Positions 27,551 through 35,296 of a stretch of DNA of 64,000 nucleotides are shown one piece after another. This DNA is from Streptomyces sp. Tu 3180 (lineage in GTDB: Bacteria; Actinomycetota; Actinomycetes; Streptomycetales; Streptomycetaceae). Positions within the stretch are counted from its first letter, which is position 1. Every line of letters begins with the position of its first letter. Below the pieces are notes generated by a model that saw nothing but the letters and a program-made list of their open reading frames with translations, had not been told where the DNA came from and searched no databases. The stretch lies in the NCBI RefSeq assembly GCF_009852415.1, contig NZ_WOXS01000002.1, positions 4,256,001-4,320,000 on the forward strand, in the 5' to 3' direction. Both the position numbers and the translations under genes were made by a program.

Positions 27551-28768
27551 GTGACCGTGGAGAGCACTGCCGCGCGCACACCGCGACGCAGCGCCGGAAC
27601 GAAGGCCGGCACCACCGGCACCAAGCGCACCACCAGCACCACGAAGAAGGCCGCCGGCGCCCGGAAGGACGCCGGGAAGAGCGCCGAGCCCGCCCTCGTC
27701 CAGCTGCTGACGCCCGAGGGCAGGCGCGTCAAGAACGCCGAGTTCGACAAGTACGTCGACGGCATCACCGCCGAGGAGCTGCGCGGTCTGTACCGCGACA
27801 TGGTGCTCACCCGACGCTTCGACGCCGAGGCCACCTCCCTGCAGCGCCAGGGCGAGCTGGGCCTGTGGGCCTCGCTGCTCGGCCAGGAGGCGGCGCAGAT
27901 CGGTTCCGGCCGGGCGCTGCGCGACGACGACTACGTCTTCCCCACCTACCGCGAGCACGGCGTCGCCTGGTGCCGCGGGGTGGACCCGACCAACCTGCTC
28001 GGCATGTTCCGCGGCGTCAACAACGGCGGCTGGGACCCGAACGGCAACAACTTCCACCTGTACACGATCGTCATCGGCTCCCAGACCCTGCACGCCACGG
28101 GGTACGCGATGGGCGTCGCCAAGGACGGCGCGGACAGCGCGGTGATCGCCTACTTCGGCGACGGTGCCTCCAGCCAGGGCGACGTGGCCGAGGCCTTCAC
28201 CTTCTCCGCGGTCTACAACGCCCCCGTGGTGTTCTTCTGCCAGAACAACCAGTGGGCGATCTCCGAGCCGACCGAGAAGCAGTCCCGCGTGCCGCTGTAC
28301 CAGCGCGCGCAGGGGTTCGGCTTCCCGGGCGTGCGCGTGGACGGCAACGACGTGCTGGCGAACCTGGCCGTCACCAAGTGGGCCCTGGAGCGGGCCCGCG
28401 CCGGCGAGGGCCCGACGCTGGTCGAGGCGTTCACCTACCGCATGGGCGCGCACACCACCTCCGACGACCCGACCCGCTACCGCGGTGACGAGGAGCGCCT
28501 GGCCTGGGAGGCCAAGGACCCGATCCTGCGCCTTCGCCGCTACCTCGAGGCCTCGAACCACGCGGACGAGGGGTTCTTCGAGGAACTGGAGGCCGAGAGC
28601 GAGGCGTTGGGCAAACGCGTGCGCGAAGCGGTCCGTGCCATGCCGGACCCGGACCACTTCGCCATCTTCGAGAACGTCTACGCGGACGGACACGCCCTCG
28701 TCGACGAGGAGCGGGCACAGTTCGCCGCCTACCAGGCGTCGTTCGCGGACGAAGACGGGGGTAAGTGA
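27551..28768 (+). CDS. 2-oxoacid dehydrogenase E1 component, alpha subunit (cluster 2)
   Basis: 405 residues. Thiamine-diphosphate motif GDGASSQGD at 203-211 with QNN at 231-233; LLGQEAAQIGSGRAL and FPTYREHG are typical of branched-chain E1alpha. The first 47 residues are unusual: nearly all Ala, Thr, Ser, Lys, Gly and Arg (TKAGTTGTKRTTSTTKKAAG), a basic disordered tail missing from cluster 1. The GTG at 27551 has GGAGGA 6 bases upstream. It begins the second complete E1alpha-E1beta-E2 operon, which in Streptomyces works with bkd cluster 1 in making branched acyl-CoA starters. Confidence 0.88.
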   Translation: MTVESTAARTPRRSAGTKAGTTGTKRTTSTTKKAAGARKDAGKSAEPALVQLLTPEGRRVKNAEFDKYVDGITAEELRGLYRDMVLTRRFDAEATSLQRQGELGLWASLLGQEAAQIGSGRALRDDDYVFPTYREHGVAWCRGVDPTNLLGMFRGVNNGGWDPNGNNFHLYTIVIGSQTLHATGYAMGVAKDGADSAVIAYFGDGASSQGDVAEAFTFSAVYNAPVVFFCQNNQWAISEPTEKQSRVPLYQRAQGFGFPGVRVDGNDVLANLAVTKWALERARAGEGPTLVEAFTYRMGAHTTSDDPTRYRGDEERLAWEAKDPILRLRRYLEASNHADEGFFEELEAESEALGKRVREAVRAMPDPDHFAIFENVYADGHALVDEERAQFAAYQASFADEDGGK

Positions 28769-28769
28769 C

Positions 28770-29747
28770 ATGGCGGAGAAGATGGCCCTGGCCAAGGCGA
28801 TCAACGAGTCGCTGCGGCGTGCCCTGGACGCGGACCCGAAGGTCGTCGTCATGGGCGAGGACGTCGGCAAGCTCGGCGGCGTGTTCCGGGTGACGGACGG
28901 GCTGCAGAAGGACTTCGGCGAGAGCCGCGTCATCGACACCCCGCTCGCCGAGTCGGGCATCGTCGGCACGGCGATCGGCCTGGCCCTGCGCGGTTACCGC
29001 CCGGTGGTGGAGATCCAGTTCGACGGCTTCGTCTTCCCGGCGTACGACCAGATCGTCACGCAGCTCGCGAAGATGCACGCCCGCTCGCTGGGCAAGGTCA
29101 AGCTGCCGGTCGTCGTGCGCATCCCCTACGGCGGCGGCATCGGCGCGGTGGAGCACCACTCCGAGTCCCCCGAGTCGCTGTTCGCGCACGTGGCGGGCCT
29201 GAAGATCGTCAGCCCCTCCAACGCGTCGGACGCGTACTGGATGATGCAGCAGGCCGTCCAGAGCGACGACCCGGTGATCTTCTTCGAGCCCAAGCGGCGC
29301 TACTGGGACAAGGCCGAGGTGAACACCGAGGCGATCCCCGGCCCGCTGCACACCGCGCGCGTGGTGCGCGAGGGCGGCGACCTGACGCTGGCGGCCTACG
29401 GCCCGATGGTGAAGCTGTGCCAGGAGGTCGCGGACGCGGCGGCCGAGGAGGGCCGCTCCCTGGAGGTGCTGGACCTGCGTTCGGTCTCCCCGATCGACTT
29501 CGACTCGATCCAGGCGTCGGTGGAGAAGACGCGCCGCCTGGTCGTCGTCCACGAGGCGCCGGTGTTCTTCGGTTCCGGCGCGGAGATCGCCGCGCGGATC
29601 ACGGAGCGCTGCTTCTACCACCTGGAGGCCCCGGTGCTGCGGGTGGGCGGCTACCACGCCCCGTACCCGCCGGCCCGCCTGGAGGAGTCCTACCTCCCGG
29701 ACCTGGACCGGGTGCTGGACGCCGTCGACCGCTCGCTGGCGTACTGA
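28770..29747 (+). CDS. 2-oxoacid dehydrogenase E1 component, beta subunit (cluster 2)
   Basis: 325 residues. VVMGEDVGKLGGVFRVTDGL near 25-44, RIPYGGGIGAVEHHSESPES near 116-135, VLDLRSVSPIDFDSI and the C-terminal ITERCFYHLEAPVLRVGGY. It pairs with the E1alpha just upstream, with 1 bp between stop and start. The family is alpha2beta2; the beta subunit completes the thiamine-binding site and the interface with E2. Close in sequence to the cluster 1 beta subunit, so the two operons are an old duplication. A much longer open frame begins upstream inside E1alpha and is not coding. Confidence 0.92.
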   Translation: MAEKMALAKAINESLRRALDADPKVVVMGEDVGKLGGVFRVTDGLQKDFGESRVIDTPLAESGIVGTAIGLALRGYRPVVEIQFDGFVFPAYDQIVTQLAKMHARSLGKVKLPVVVRIPYGGGIGAVEHHSESPESLFAHVAGLKIVSPSNASDAYWMMQQAVQSDDPVIFFEPKRRYWDKAEVNTEAIPGPLHTARVVREGGDLTLAAYGPMVKLCQEVADAAAEEGRSLEVLDLRSVSPIDFDSIQASVEKTRRLVVVHEAPVFFGSGAEIAARITERCFYHLEAPVLRVGGYHAPYPPARLEESYLPDLDRVLDAVDRSLAY

Positions 29748-29757
29748 GGAGAGGGTC

Positions 29758-31185
29758 GTGACGACGATGACGAACGCGTCCGTACGCGAGTTCAAGATGC
29801 CGGACGTGGGCGAGGGCCTCACCGAGGCCGAGATCCTCAAGTGGTACGTCCAGCCGGGTGACACGGTCACCGACGGCCAGGTGGTCTGCGAGGTCGAGAC
29901 GGCGAAGGCGGCCGTCGAGCTGCCCATCCCCTACGACGGTGTGGTCCGCGAGCTGCGCTTCCCCGAGGGCACCACGGTGGACGTGGGCACGTCCATCATC
30001 GCGGTGGAGGTCGCGGGCGGCGCGGCGCCCGCGGCGGAGGCACCCGTCCCCGCCGCGCCGGAACAGGCGCCCGAGGAGCCGAAGGCCGAGGGCTCGGGCC
30101 GCCAGCCCGTACTGGTCGGCTACGGCGTGGCGACGTCCTCCACGCGCCGCCGCCCGCGCAAGGCCGCACCGGAGATGCCCGCCCGGCAGGCGGCGGCGGC
30201 CGTCCAGACGGAACTGAACGGCCACGCCCCGGCGCCGGCGCCCGTCGCCGAGCCGGTTCCGCAGCAGCGTCCGCTGGCCAAGCCGCCGGTGCGCAAGCTG
30301 GCGAAGGACCTCGGCGTCGACCTGGCCACGGTCACCCCGACCGGCCCGGACGGCATCATCACCCGCGAGGACGTCCACGCGGCGGTGGCGGCCCCGCCGG
30401 CGGCCCCGGCCCCGGAGCAGCCGGCGGTCCCGGCGCCCGCCCCCGCCCCGGCGGCGGCTCCCGCGCCGGTGGCGTACGACACCGCCCGCGAGACCCGTAT
30501 CCCGGTCAAGGGCGTCCGCAAGGCCACGGCCGCGGCGATGGTCGGTTCGGCGTTCACCGCGCCGCACGTCACGGAGTTCGTGACGGTCGACGTGACGCGC
30601 ACGATGAAGCTGGTGGAGGAGCTGAAGGAGGACAAGGAGTTCGCGGGCCTGCGCGTGAACCCCCTCCTGCTGATCGCCAAGGCCCTGCTGGTCGCGATCA
30701 GGCGCAACCCCGACATCAACGCCTCCTGGGACGAGGCGGCCCAGGAGATCGTGGTCAAGCACTACGTCAACCTGGGCATCGCGGCGGCCACCCCGCGCGG
30801 CCTGATCGTCCCGAACATCAAGGACGCCCACGCCAAGACGCTGCCCCAGCTCGCCGAGTCCCTGGGCGAACTGGTGTCCACGGCCCGGGAGGGCAGGACC
30901 TCCCCGTCCGCGATGCAGGGCGGCACGGTGACGATCACCAACGTCGGCGTCTTCGGCGTCGACACGGGCACGCCGATCCTCAACCCCGGCGAGTCCGCGA
31001 TCCTCGCGGTCGGCGCGATCAAGCCCCAGCCGTGGGTCCACAAGGGCAAGGTGAAGCCCCGTCAGGTCACCACGCTCGCCCTGTCCTTCGACCACCGCCT
31101 CGTCGACGGCGAACTGGGCTCCAAGGTCCTGGCCGACGTGGCCGCGATCCTGGAGCAGCCGAAGCGCCTGATCACCTGGGCGTGA
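29758..31185 (+). CDS. 2-oxoacid dehydrogenase E2 component (cluster 2)
   Basis: 475 residues. Lipoyl domain with Lys50 in VETAKAAVEL, an Ala/Pro-rich hinge (about 85-120), an E1/E3-binding domain near 180-215 (PPVRKLAKDLGVDLATVTPT), a second Ala/Pro hinge, and the catalytic domain with DHRLVDGE at 445-452. Acyl transfer from lipoyl-Lys to CoA in the membrane-free complex. The GTG at 29758 follows GAGGAGAGG. It ends the operon before a strong hairpin. The hinge lengths suggest a single lipoyl domain as in cluster 1. Confidence 0.92.
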   Translation: MTTMTNASVREFKMPDVGEGLTEAEILKWYVQPGDTVTDGQVVCEVETAKAAVELPIPYDGVVRELRFPEGTTVDVGTSIIAVEVAGGAAPAAEAPVPAAPEQAPEEPKAEGSGRQPVLVGYGVATSSTRRRPRKAAPEMPARQAAAAVQTELNGHAPAPAPVAEPVPQQRPLAKPPVRKLAKDLGVDLATVTPTGPDGIITREDVHAAVAAPPAAPAPEQPAVPAPAPAPAAAPAPVAYDTARETRIPVKGVRKATAAAMVGSAFTAPHVTEFVTVDVTRTMKLVEELKEDKEFAGLRVNPLLLIAKALLVAIRRNPDINASWDEAAQEIVVKHYVNLGIAAATPRGLIVPNIKDAHAKTLPQLAESLGELVSTAREGRTSPSAMQGGTVTITNVGVFGVDTGTPILNPGESAILAVGAIKPQPWVHKGKVKPRQVTTLALSFDHRLVDGELGSKVLADVAAILEQPKRLITWA

Positions 31186-31211
31186 GTCCCGCGGGCCGGT
31201 GAGGCCCGGCA

Positions 31212-31251
31212 CAGGAGGGGCGCCGCAACCCGTGTTGCGGCGCCCCTCCTG
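31212..31251 (+). terminator. 18-bp perfect-stem terminator after the second Bkd operon
   Basis: CAGGAGGGGCGCCGCAAC (31212-31229) pairs fully with 31234-31251 around a 4-base loop (CCGT). It likely also stops the convergent gene ending at 31324. Confidence 0.9.
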
Positions 31252-31323
31252 CCGTGACCGGCCCGGCCCCGACGGAGCACGCGCACCGGAGACACCTCCC
31301 CGGCCCCGCCCCCCCGGGAGGGC

Positions 31324-32364
31324 TCAGGAGCGTTCCCCGGAGAACAGTTCCAGGTCGATGTGCGGGGACAGCGCGCGGAGGAAGCCGGGCGCGTCGAAGA
31401 CCTCTCCGGCGGAGGCGACTCCGGTCGTCCTGGTCCGTCCCGTGAGGATGCGGTCGACCGCCTCCACCGCGAGCGGCGCGGTGACGGCGTAGATGTCCCG
31501 GCCCCGTGCCACGGCGCGCCGCTCGCCGCCGCCGGAGCGCACGACCGCGTCGACGAGGAAGGTCTGACCGGACCGCCCGTGCTCGTCGGCCGCGGCCGGT
31601 TCCGGCGTGTCCGGGGCCGCGATGTCCCGGGCCGCCTCGACCGTCATGTAGGTGCGCACGTCGGGGACGGACAGGTGGCTGGGCACGGTGACGACGTCGG
31701 CCATCGTGAACTCCCCGACGACGGCCCGGGGACCCATCGGGTCGGGGAAGGGCCACTCCAGGGTGGGCAGGTCGTCCCGGTGGTACTCCAGCCGCCCGTT
31801 GCGGTAGCGGATGCTCCGGCCGTCCCGCCGCTGCCGGGAGACCGCGCCGGCGGCGCGCGTCCCGGCGGTGGGGTGCCACCCGCTCAGCCCGTAGGCGACG
31901 TGCGCCTCGTCGGCCGCCGTCCAGTCGCCCATCGCGGCGGTGATCAGCAGGTCGCCGAGGCCGCCGTAGAAGGCCATCGCGGGGACGACCACGGCTCCCG
32001 CGGCGCGGGCGCGGTCCGTGAAGTGCGCGAACGTGTCGACGTTGGCCTCGATCTCGGCCGCCACGTCCACGTACGGGATCCCGGCGCGCAGTGCCGCCTC
32101 GATCACGGGGGCGGCCGTCGTGGCGAAGGGACCGGCGCAGTTGATCACGGCGGCCGCGCCGGCCAGCGCCCGGTCGAGCGAGGCGGGGTCGTCGACCGCC
32201 GCCGGGCGGACGGCCGACCCGGTGCCGTACGCCAGTGCCTTCAGCCTGTCGGCGTCGCGGCCGGAGAGGACCGGGACGAACCCGCGCTCCCGCAACCGCT
32301 CCACCACGAAGCGCCCGGTGTGTCCGTACGCGCCGTACACCACGACCCCGAGACCCGCCGCCAT
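31324..32364 (-). CDS. Saccharopine dehydrogenase-like / trans-enoyl-reductase family oxidoreductase
   Basis: 346 residues. N-terminal Rossmann motif VVYGAYGHTGRFVVERL (8-24), then SGRDADRLKAL and INCAGPFATTAAPVIEAA (about 75-92) typical of the saccharopine-dehydrogenase NADP-binding domain. PYVDVAAE and the AMAFYGGLGDLL stretch are shared with the trans-acting enoyl-reductase group. The substrate is unknown. The ATG at 32364 has GGGGGAG 6 bases upstream. It diverges from a GlxA-type regulator that may control it. No membrane segments. Confidence 0.75.
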   Translation of the reverse strand: MAAGLGVVVYGAYGHTGRFVVERLRERGFVPVLSGRDADRLKALAYGTGSAVRPAAVDDPASLDRALAGAAAVINCAGPFATTAAPVIEAALRAGIPYVDVAAEIEANVDTFAHFTDRARAAGAVVVPAMAFYGGLGDLLITAAMGDWTAADEAHVAYGLSGWHPTAGTRAAGAVSRQRRDGRSIRYRNGRLEYHRDDLPTLEWPFPDPMGPRAVVGEFTMADVVTVPSHLSVPDVRTYMTVEAARDIAAPDTPEPAAADEHGRSGQTFLVDAVVRSGGGERRAVARGRDIYAVTAPLAVEAVDRILTGRTRTTGVASAGEVFDAPGFLRALSPHIDLELFSGERS

Positions 32365-32440
32365 GAGTGCTCCCCCTGCTCCGGTGATCCGTCCTGCTCC
32401 GTGGCGACCATCCTGGCGGGGGCGGGCGCCCCGCACGAGT

Positions 32441-32473
32441 GTCCGGAACGACACGCCCCGTACAATTCCGGAC
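32441..32473 (+). promoter_or_regulatory. Promoter with inverted repeat before the GlxA-type regulator
   Basis: GTCCGGAA (32441-32448) and TTCCGGAC (32466-32473) form a perfect 8-bp inverted repeat. The right arm overlaps a -10-like TACAAT (32461-32466), and the GTG start follows immediately at 32474. This spacing fits a leaderless, possibly self-controlled promoter. Confidence 0.5.
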
Positions 32474-33496
32474 GTGGACACTGTCGCGCTGGCCGTCACC
32501 GACGGGATGCTTCACTTCGAACTGGCCCTGGCGCTGGAGGTGTTCGGCTCCGCCCCGGCCGGGGTGACGGGCCCCTGGTACGACCTCGTGGTCTGCGGGC
32601 CGGGCCCGGTGCGGGCCGGCCGGTTCCTGCTCGAACCCGACCACGGCCTCGACCGGCTCCCCCGTGCCGACACCGTGATCGTCCCGGGCTGGGCCGACGT
32701 CGACGAGGCCCCGCCCGCCGAGCTGGTCGACGCGGTGCGCGCGGCCCACGAGGCGGGCGCGCGCTTGGTCTCCCTGTGCACGGGCGCCTTCGTGCTGGCC
32801 GCCGCCGGCCTGCTGGACGGGCTCCGCGCGACCACGCACTGGGCGCACACCCGGGTCCTGGCCGAGCGCCACCCGGAGGTCGAGGTGGACCCGGACGTCC
32901 TCTACGTGGACAACGGCGGGGTGCTCACCTCCGCCGGCAAGGCCGCCGCCATGGACCTGTGCCTGCACCTGGTCCGCCTCGACCGCGGCTCGTCGGTCGC
33001 CAACGCGGTCGCCCGCCGCCTGGTCGTGCCGCCGCACCGGGACGGCGGCCAGGCCCAGTTCGTCACCACCCCGGTGCCCGCCCCGGACCACCACCCCCTC
33101 GCCGGGCTGCTCCCCTGGGCGCTCGAACGGCTCGACCGGCCGCTGACCGTGGAGGACCTGGCCCGCCGGGCGCGGATGAGCCCGCGTCACCTGGGCCGCC
33201 ACTTCAGGGCCGTGACCGGCACCACCCCGTTGCAGTGGCTGCTGACCCAACGCGTCCGCCGTGCACAGGAGTTGCTGGAGACCACCGACGACGGCATCGA
33301 CGCCGTCGCGGCGGCCGTCGGCATGGGCACCGCCACGACGCTGCGCCGGCACTTCAACCGCACGGTCGGCGTGCCCCCGGACACCTACCGCCGCGCGTTC
33401 CGTTCGAGGAACCGCCCCGGCCCCGGCGACGAGCGGCACACCGCCCCTGAGCCGGCCGCGGGGCGCACCACGACCGGCGCCGCCGCCCGGACGTGA
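32474..33496 (+). CDS. GlxA-family transcriptional regulator (DJ-1/PfpI plus AraC HTH)
   Basis: 340 residues. An N-terminal DJ-1/PfpI-like domain (about 1-175) keeps the nucleophile-elbow SLCTGAFVLAAAGLLDG near 96-112. The C-terminal AraC/XylS DNA-binding domain runs from about 215 (LTVEDLARRARMSPRHLGRH, then GTTPLQWLLTQRVRRAQELL) to about 315. It lacks any sign of enzyme function and is a likely sensor-regulator. The GTG at 32474 follows a TACAAT box at leaderless distance, with no ribosome site. The oxidoreductase gene is divergent and 109 bp away, a plausible target. Confidence 0.85.
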   Translation: MDTVALAVTDGMLHFELALALEVFGSAPAGVTGPWYDLVVCGPGPVRAGRFLLEPDHGLDRLPRADTVIVPGWADVDEAPPAELVDAVRAAHEAGARLVSLCTGAFVLAAAGLLDGLRATTHWAHTRVLAERHPEVEVDPDVLYVDNGGVLTSAGKAAAMDLCLHLVRLDRGSSVANAVARRLVVPPHRDGGQAQFVTTPVPAPDHHPLAGLLPWALERLDRPLTVEDLARRARMSPRHLGRHFRAVTGTTPLQWLLTQRVRRAQELLETTDDGIDAVAAAVGMGTATTLRRHFNRTVGVPPDTYRRAFRSRNRPGPGDERHTAPEPAAGRTTTGAAART

Positions 33497-33530
33497 CAGG
33501 GGCCCACCGGCACCGGTGGGCCCCTGTCAC
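33493..33530. terminator. Bidirectional terminator between the regulator and dacA
   Basis: GTGACAGGGGCCCACCGG (33493-33510) pairs perfectly with 33513-33530. It begins inside the regulator stop codon and serves both convergent genes. Confidence 0.88.
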
Positions 33531-33545
33531 ACGGGTGCGCGGGCG

Positions 33546-34445
33546 TCAGATCTTGCCGAAGCCGTAGCCCAGGAGCTTCTTCGCGTCCGTCTCGCGCTGG
33601 GTGGCCGAGGACGACGCCAGGACCGTGCCGATGACCGTCTTGCCGTTGCGCGTCGCGGCGAAGACCAGGCAGTACTTGGCCTCCGGACCCGAGCCGGTCT
33701 TCACGCCGATCGTGCCGCTGTAGTTGCTGAGCAGCGTGTTCGTGTTGTTCCACGGCGCCATCGTGCGGGTGCTGCCCGTCTTCGTGATCGTCTTCGCCGT
33801 GTACTTCTTCGTCTTGACGATCGTGCGGAACGTGGAGTTCTTCATCGCGCTGCTGGCGATCTTCGTCAGGTCGCGCGGCGTGGAGTAGTTGCTGCCGTTC
33901 CCGATGCCGTCGAACGAGTCGAAGTGGGTGTTCTTCAGCCCCATCTTCTGCGCCTCCGCGTTCATCTTGCCGATGAACGACTTCACGCGGGCCGCCCGCG
34001 TCGTGCCCGTGCCGAACTTGTCGGCGAGCGCGTACGCCGCGTCGCAGCCGGACGGCAGCATCAGCCCGTACAGCAGCTGGCGCACGGTGACCTTGTCGCC
34101 GACGATCAGGCGCGCCGACGAGGCGTTGTTCCTGACGATGTAGTCGCTGTACGCCATCTGGATCGTGACCTTGGCGTCCAGGTTCAGGTTCTTCTGCGCG
34201 AGCACGACCTTCGCGGTCATGATCTTCGTCGTCGAGCCGGTCGAACGGCGCGTGTCCGCCGCCTTGGTGTACAGCGACGTGCCGTTCGCGTTGTTCATCA
34301 CGTAGCCGCCCTTGGCGACGATCGTGGGCGCGGCGGCGGCCTGTGCGGGAGCGGCGTAGAGGGCGCCGGAGGCGAGCACGGCACCGGTGGTCATGGCGGC
34401 GCCGACGGCTCTGCGGAGGCGGACGCCCTGAATGTCGATCTTCAA
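33546..34445 (-). CDS. D-alanyl-D-alanine carboxypeptidase (penicillin-binding protein, S11 family)
   Basis: 299 residues from a TTG at 34445. A signal peptide (KIDIQGVRLRR, then GAVLASGALYAAPAQA) precedes the S11 domain. Active-site motifs: STTK (SxxK, near 80), SGC in LPSGCDAAYAL in place of SxN, and KTG in GVKTGSG. It trims the terminal D-Ala from peptidoglycan stem peptides outside the membrane. GGGG lies 8 bases before the TTG; no ATG or GTG gives a full signal peptide, and the open frame further upstream (to 34595) is not protein-like. The Cys in the second motif is common in actinobacterial members. Confidence 0.87.
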   Translation of the reverse strand: MKIDIQGVRLRRAVGAAMTTGAVLASGALYAAPAQAAAAPTIVAKGGYVMNNANGTSLYTKAADTRRSTGSTTKIMTAKVVLAQKNLNLDAKVTIQMAYSDYIVRNNASSARLIVGDKVTVRQLLYGLMLPSGCDAAYALADKFGTGTTRAARVKSFIGKMNAEAQKMGLKNTHFDSFDGIGNGSNYSTPRDLTKIASSAMKNSTFRTIVKTKKYTAKTITKTGSTRTMAPWNNTNTLLSNYSGTIGVKTGSGPEAKYCLVFAATRNGKTVIGTVLASSSATQRETDAKKLLGYGFGKI

Positions 34446-34600
34446 GTCTGTTACCCCGATTACCTTGGATGGCCGTGCGGACCGGCCGAGTTGAGGTGCG
34501 ACCGCGCACAAAGGGCCGCACCAGTCCGACTCGTGTGCGGCACGGATGGTTGTAAGGGTGACGGGGTGATTTCTCCGGCACTTTCCGGTCCGCATCCTGG

Positions 34601-34618
34601 ACGCATGCTTCCATGCGT
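34601..34618. promoter_or_regulatory. Inverted repeat upstream of the GntR gene
   Basis: ACGCATG-CTTC-CATGCGT, perfect 7-bp arms, 25 bp before the ATG at 34643 in the gap between divergent dacA and gntR. A candidate self-operator for the GntR protein. Confidence 0.5.
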
Positions 34619-34642
34619 ACGTGTTGTATCTATCCTGTCGGC

Positions 34643-35296
34643 ATGACCGTGGCCTCCGTGAAGCAACCGCCCGCCGCCGACCGCGTCTACACCCACGTCA
34701 AGCAGAGCGTCCTGGACCGCCGTTACGAGGGCGGGACGCTGCTCACCGAGGGAGAGCTGGCCGAGGCCGTCGGGGTCTCGCGCACCCCCGTGCGTGAGGC
34801 GCTGCTGCGGCTGGAGGCCGAGGGGCTGATCAAGCTCTACCCGAAGAAGGGCGCCCTCGTCCTGCCGGTCTCCGCGCAGGAGATCGCCGACGTCGTGGAG
34901 ACGCGGCTGCTCGTCGAGGAGCACGCCGCCAGAAAGGCCGTGCCCGCGCCGCCCGGCCTCATCGAGCGCCTGGAGCTGCTGCTCGCCCGGCAGAAGGAGC
35001 AGGCCGCCGCCGGGGACTTCGCCGCGGCCTCCGTCACCGACCGCTGCTTCCACGCCGAGATCGTCCGCAGCGGCGGCAACGAGATCCTCTCCCGCCTCTA
35101 CGACCAGCTCCGCGACCGCCAGCTGCGCATGGGCGTCGCCGTGATGCACTCCCACCCCGACCGCATCGCCAAGACCCTCGCCGAGCACGAGGAGATCCTC
35201 CGTGCGCTGCGCTCCGGGGACGCGGAGGCGGCCGTCGAGGTGGTCCACCGGCACGTCGGCTGGTTCTCCCACCTGGCCCGGGGTGAGGTGCGATGA
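34643..35296 (+). CDS. GntR-family regulator (FadR/FCD type)
   Basis: 217 residues. N-terminal winged helix (YTHVKQSVLDRRYEGGTLLT, ELAEAVGVSRTPVREALLRL) and C-terminal FCD effector domain with metal-site residues (ETRLLVEEHAA, FHAEIVRSGGNEIL, HSHPDRIAKTLAEHEEIL). Likely ligand: a carboxylate, by family. The ATG at 34643 is near a TATCCT box with no ribosome site, so the transcript may be leaderless; an in-frame start at 34613 would add ten residues. The TGA overlaps the MFS gene start (ATGA), so the two form an operon and the transporter is the probable target. Confidence 0.88.
   Translation: MTVASVKQPPAADRVYTHVKQSVLDRRYEGGTLLTEGELAEAVGVSRTPVREALLRLEAEGLIKLYPKKGALVLPVSAQEIADVVETRLLVEEHAARKAVPAPPGLIERLELLLARQKEQAAAGDFAAASVTDRCFHAEIVRSGGNEILSRLYDQLRDRQLRMGVAVMHSHPDRIAKTLAEHEEILRALRSGDAEAAVEVVHRHVGWFSHLARGEVR

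Noticed and set aside
32365..32440. Inverted repeat GTGTC-GACAC as a separate operator
   Set aside because: It overlaps the stronger GTCCGGAA/TTCCGGAC repeat and is short; not listed separately.
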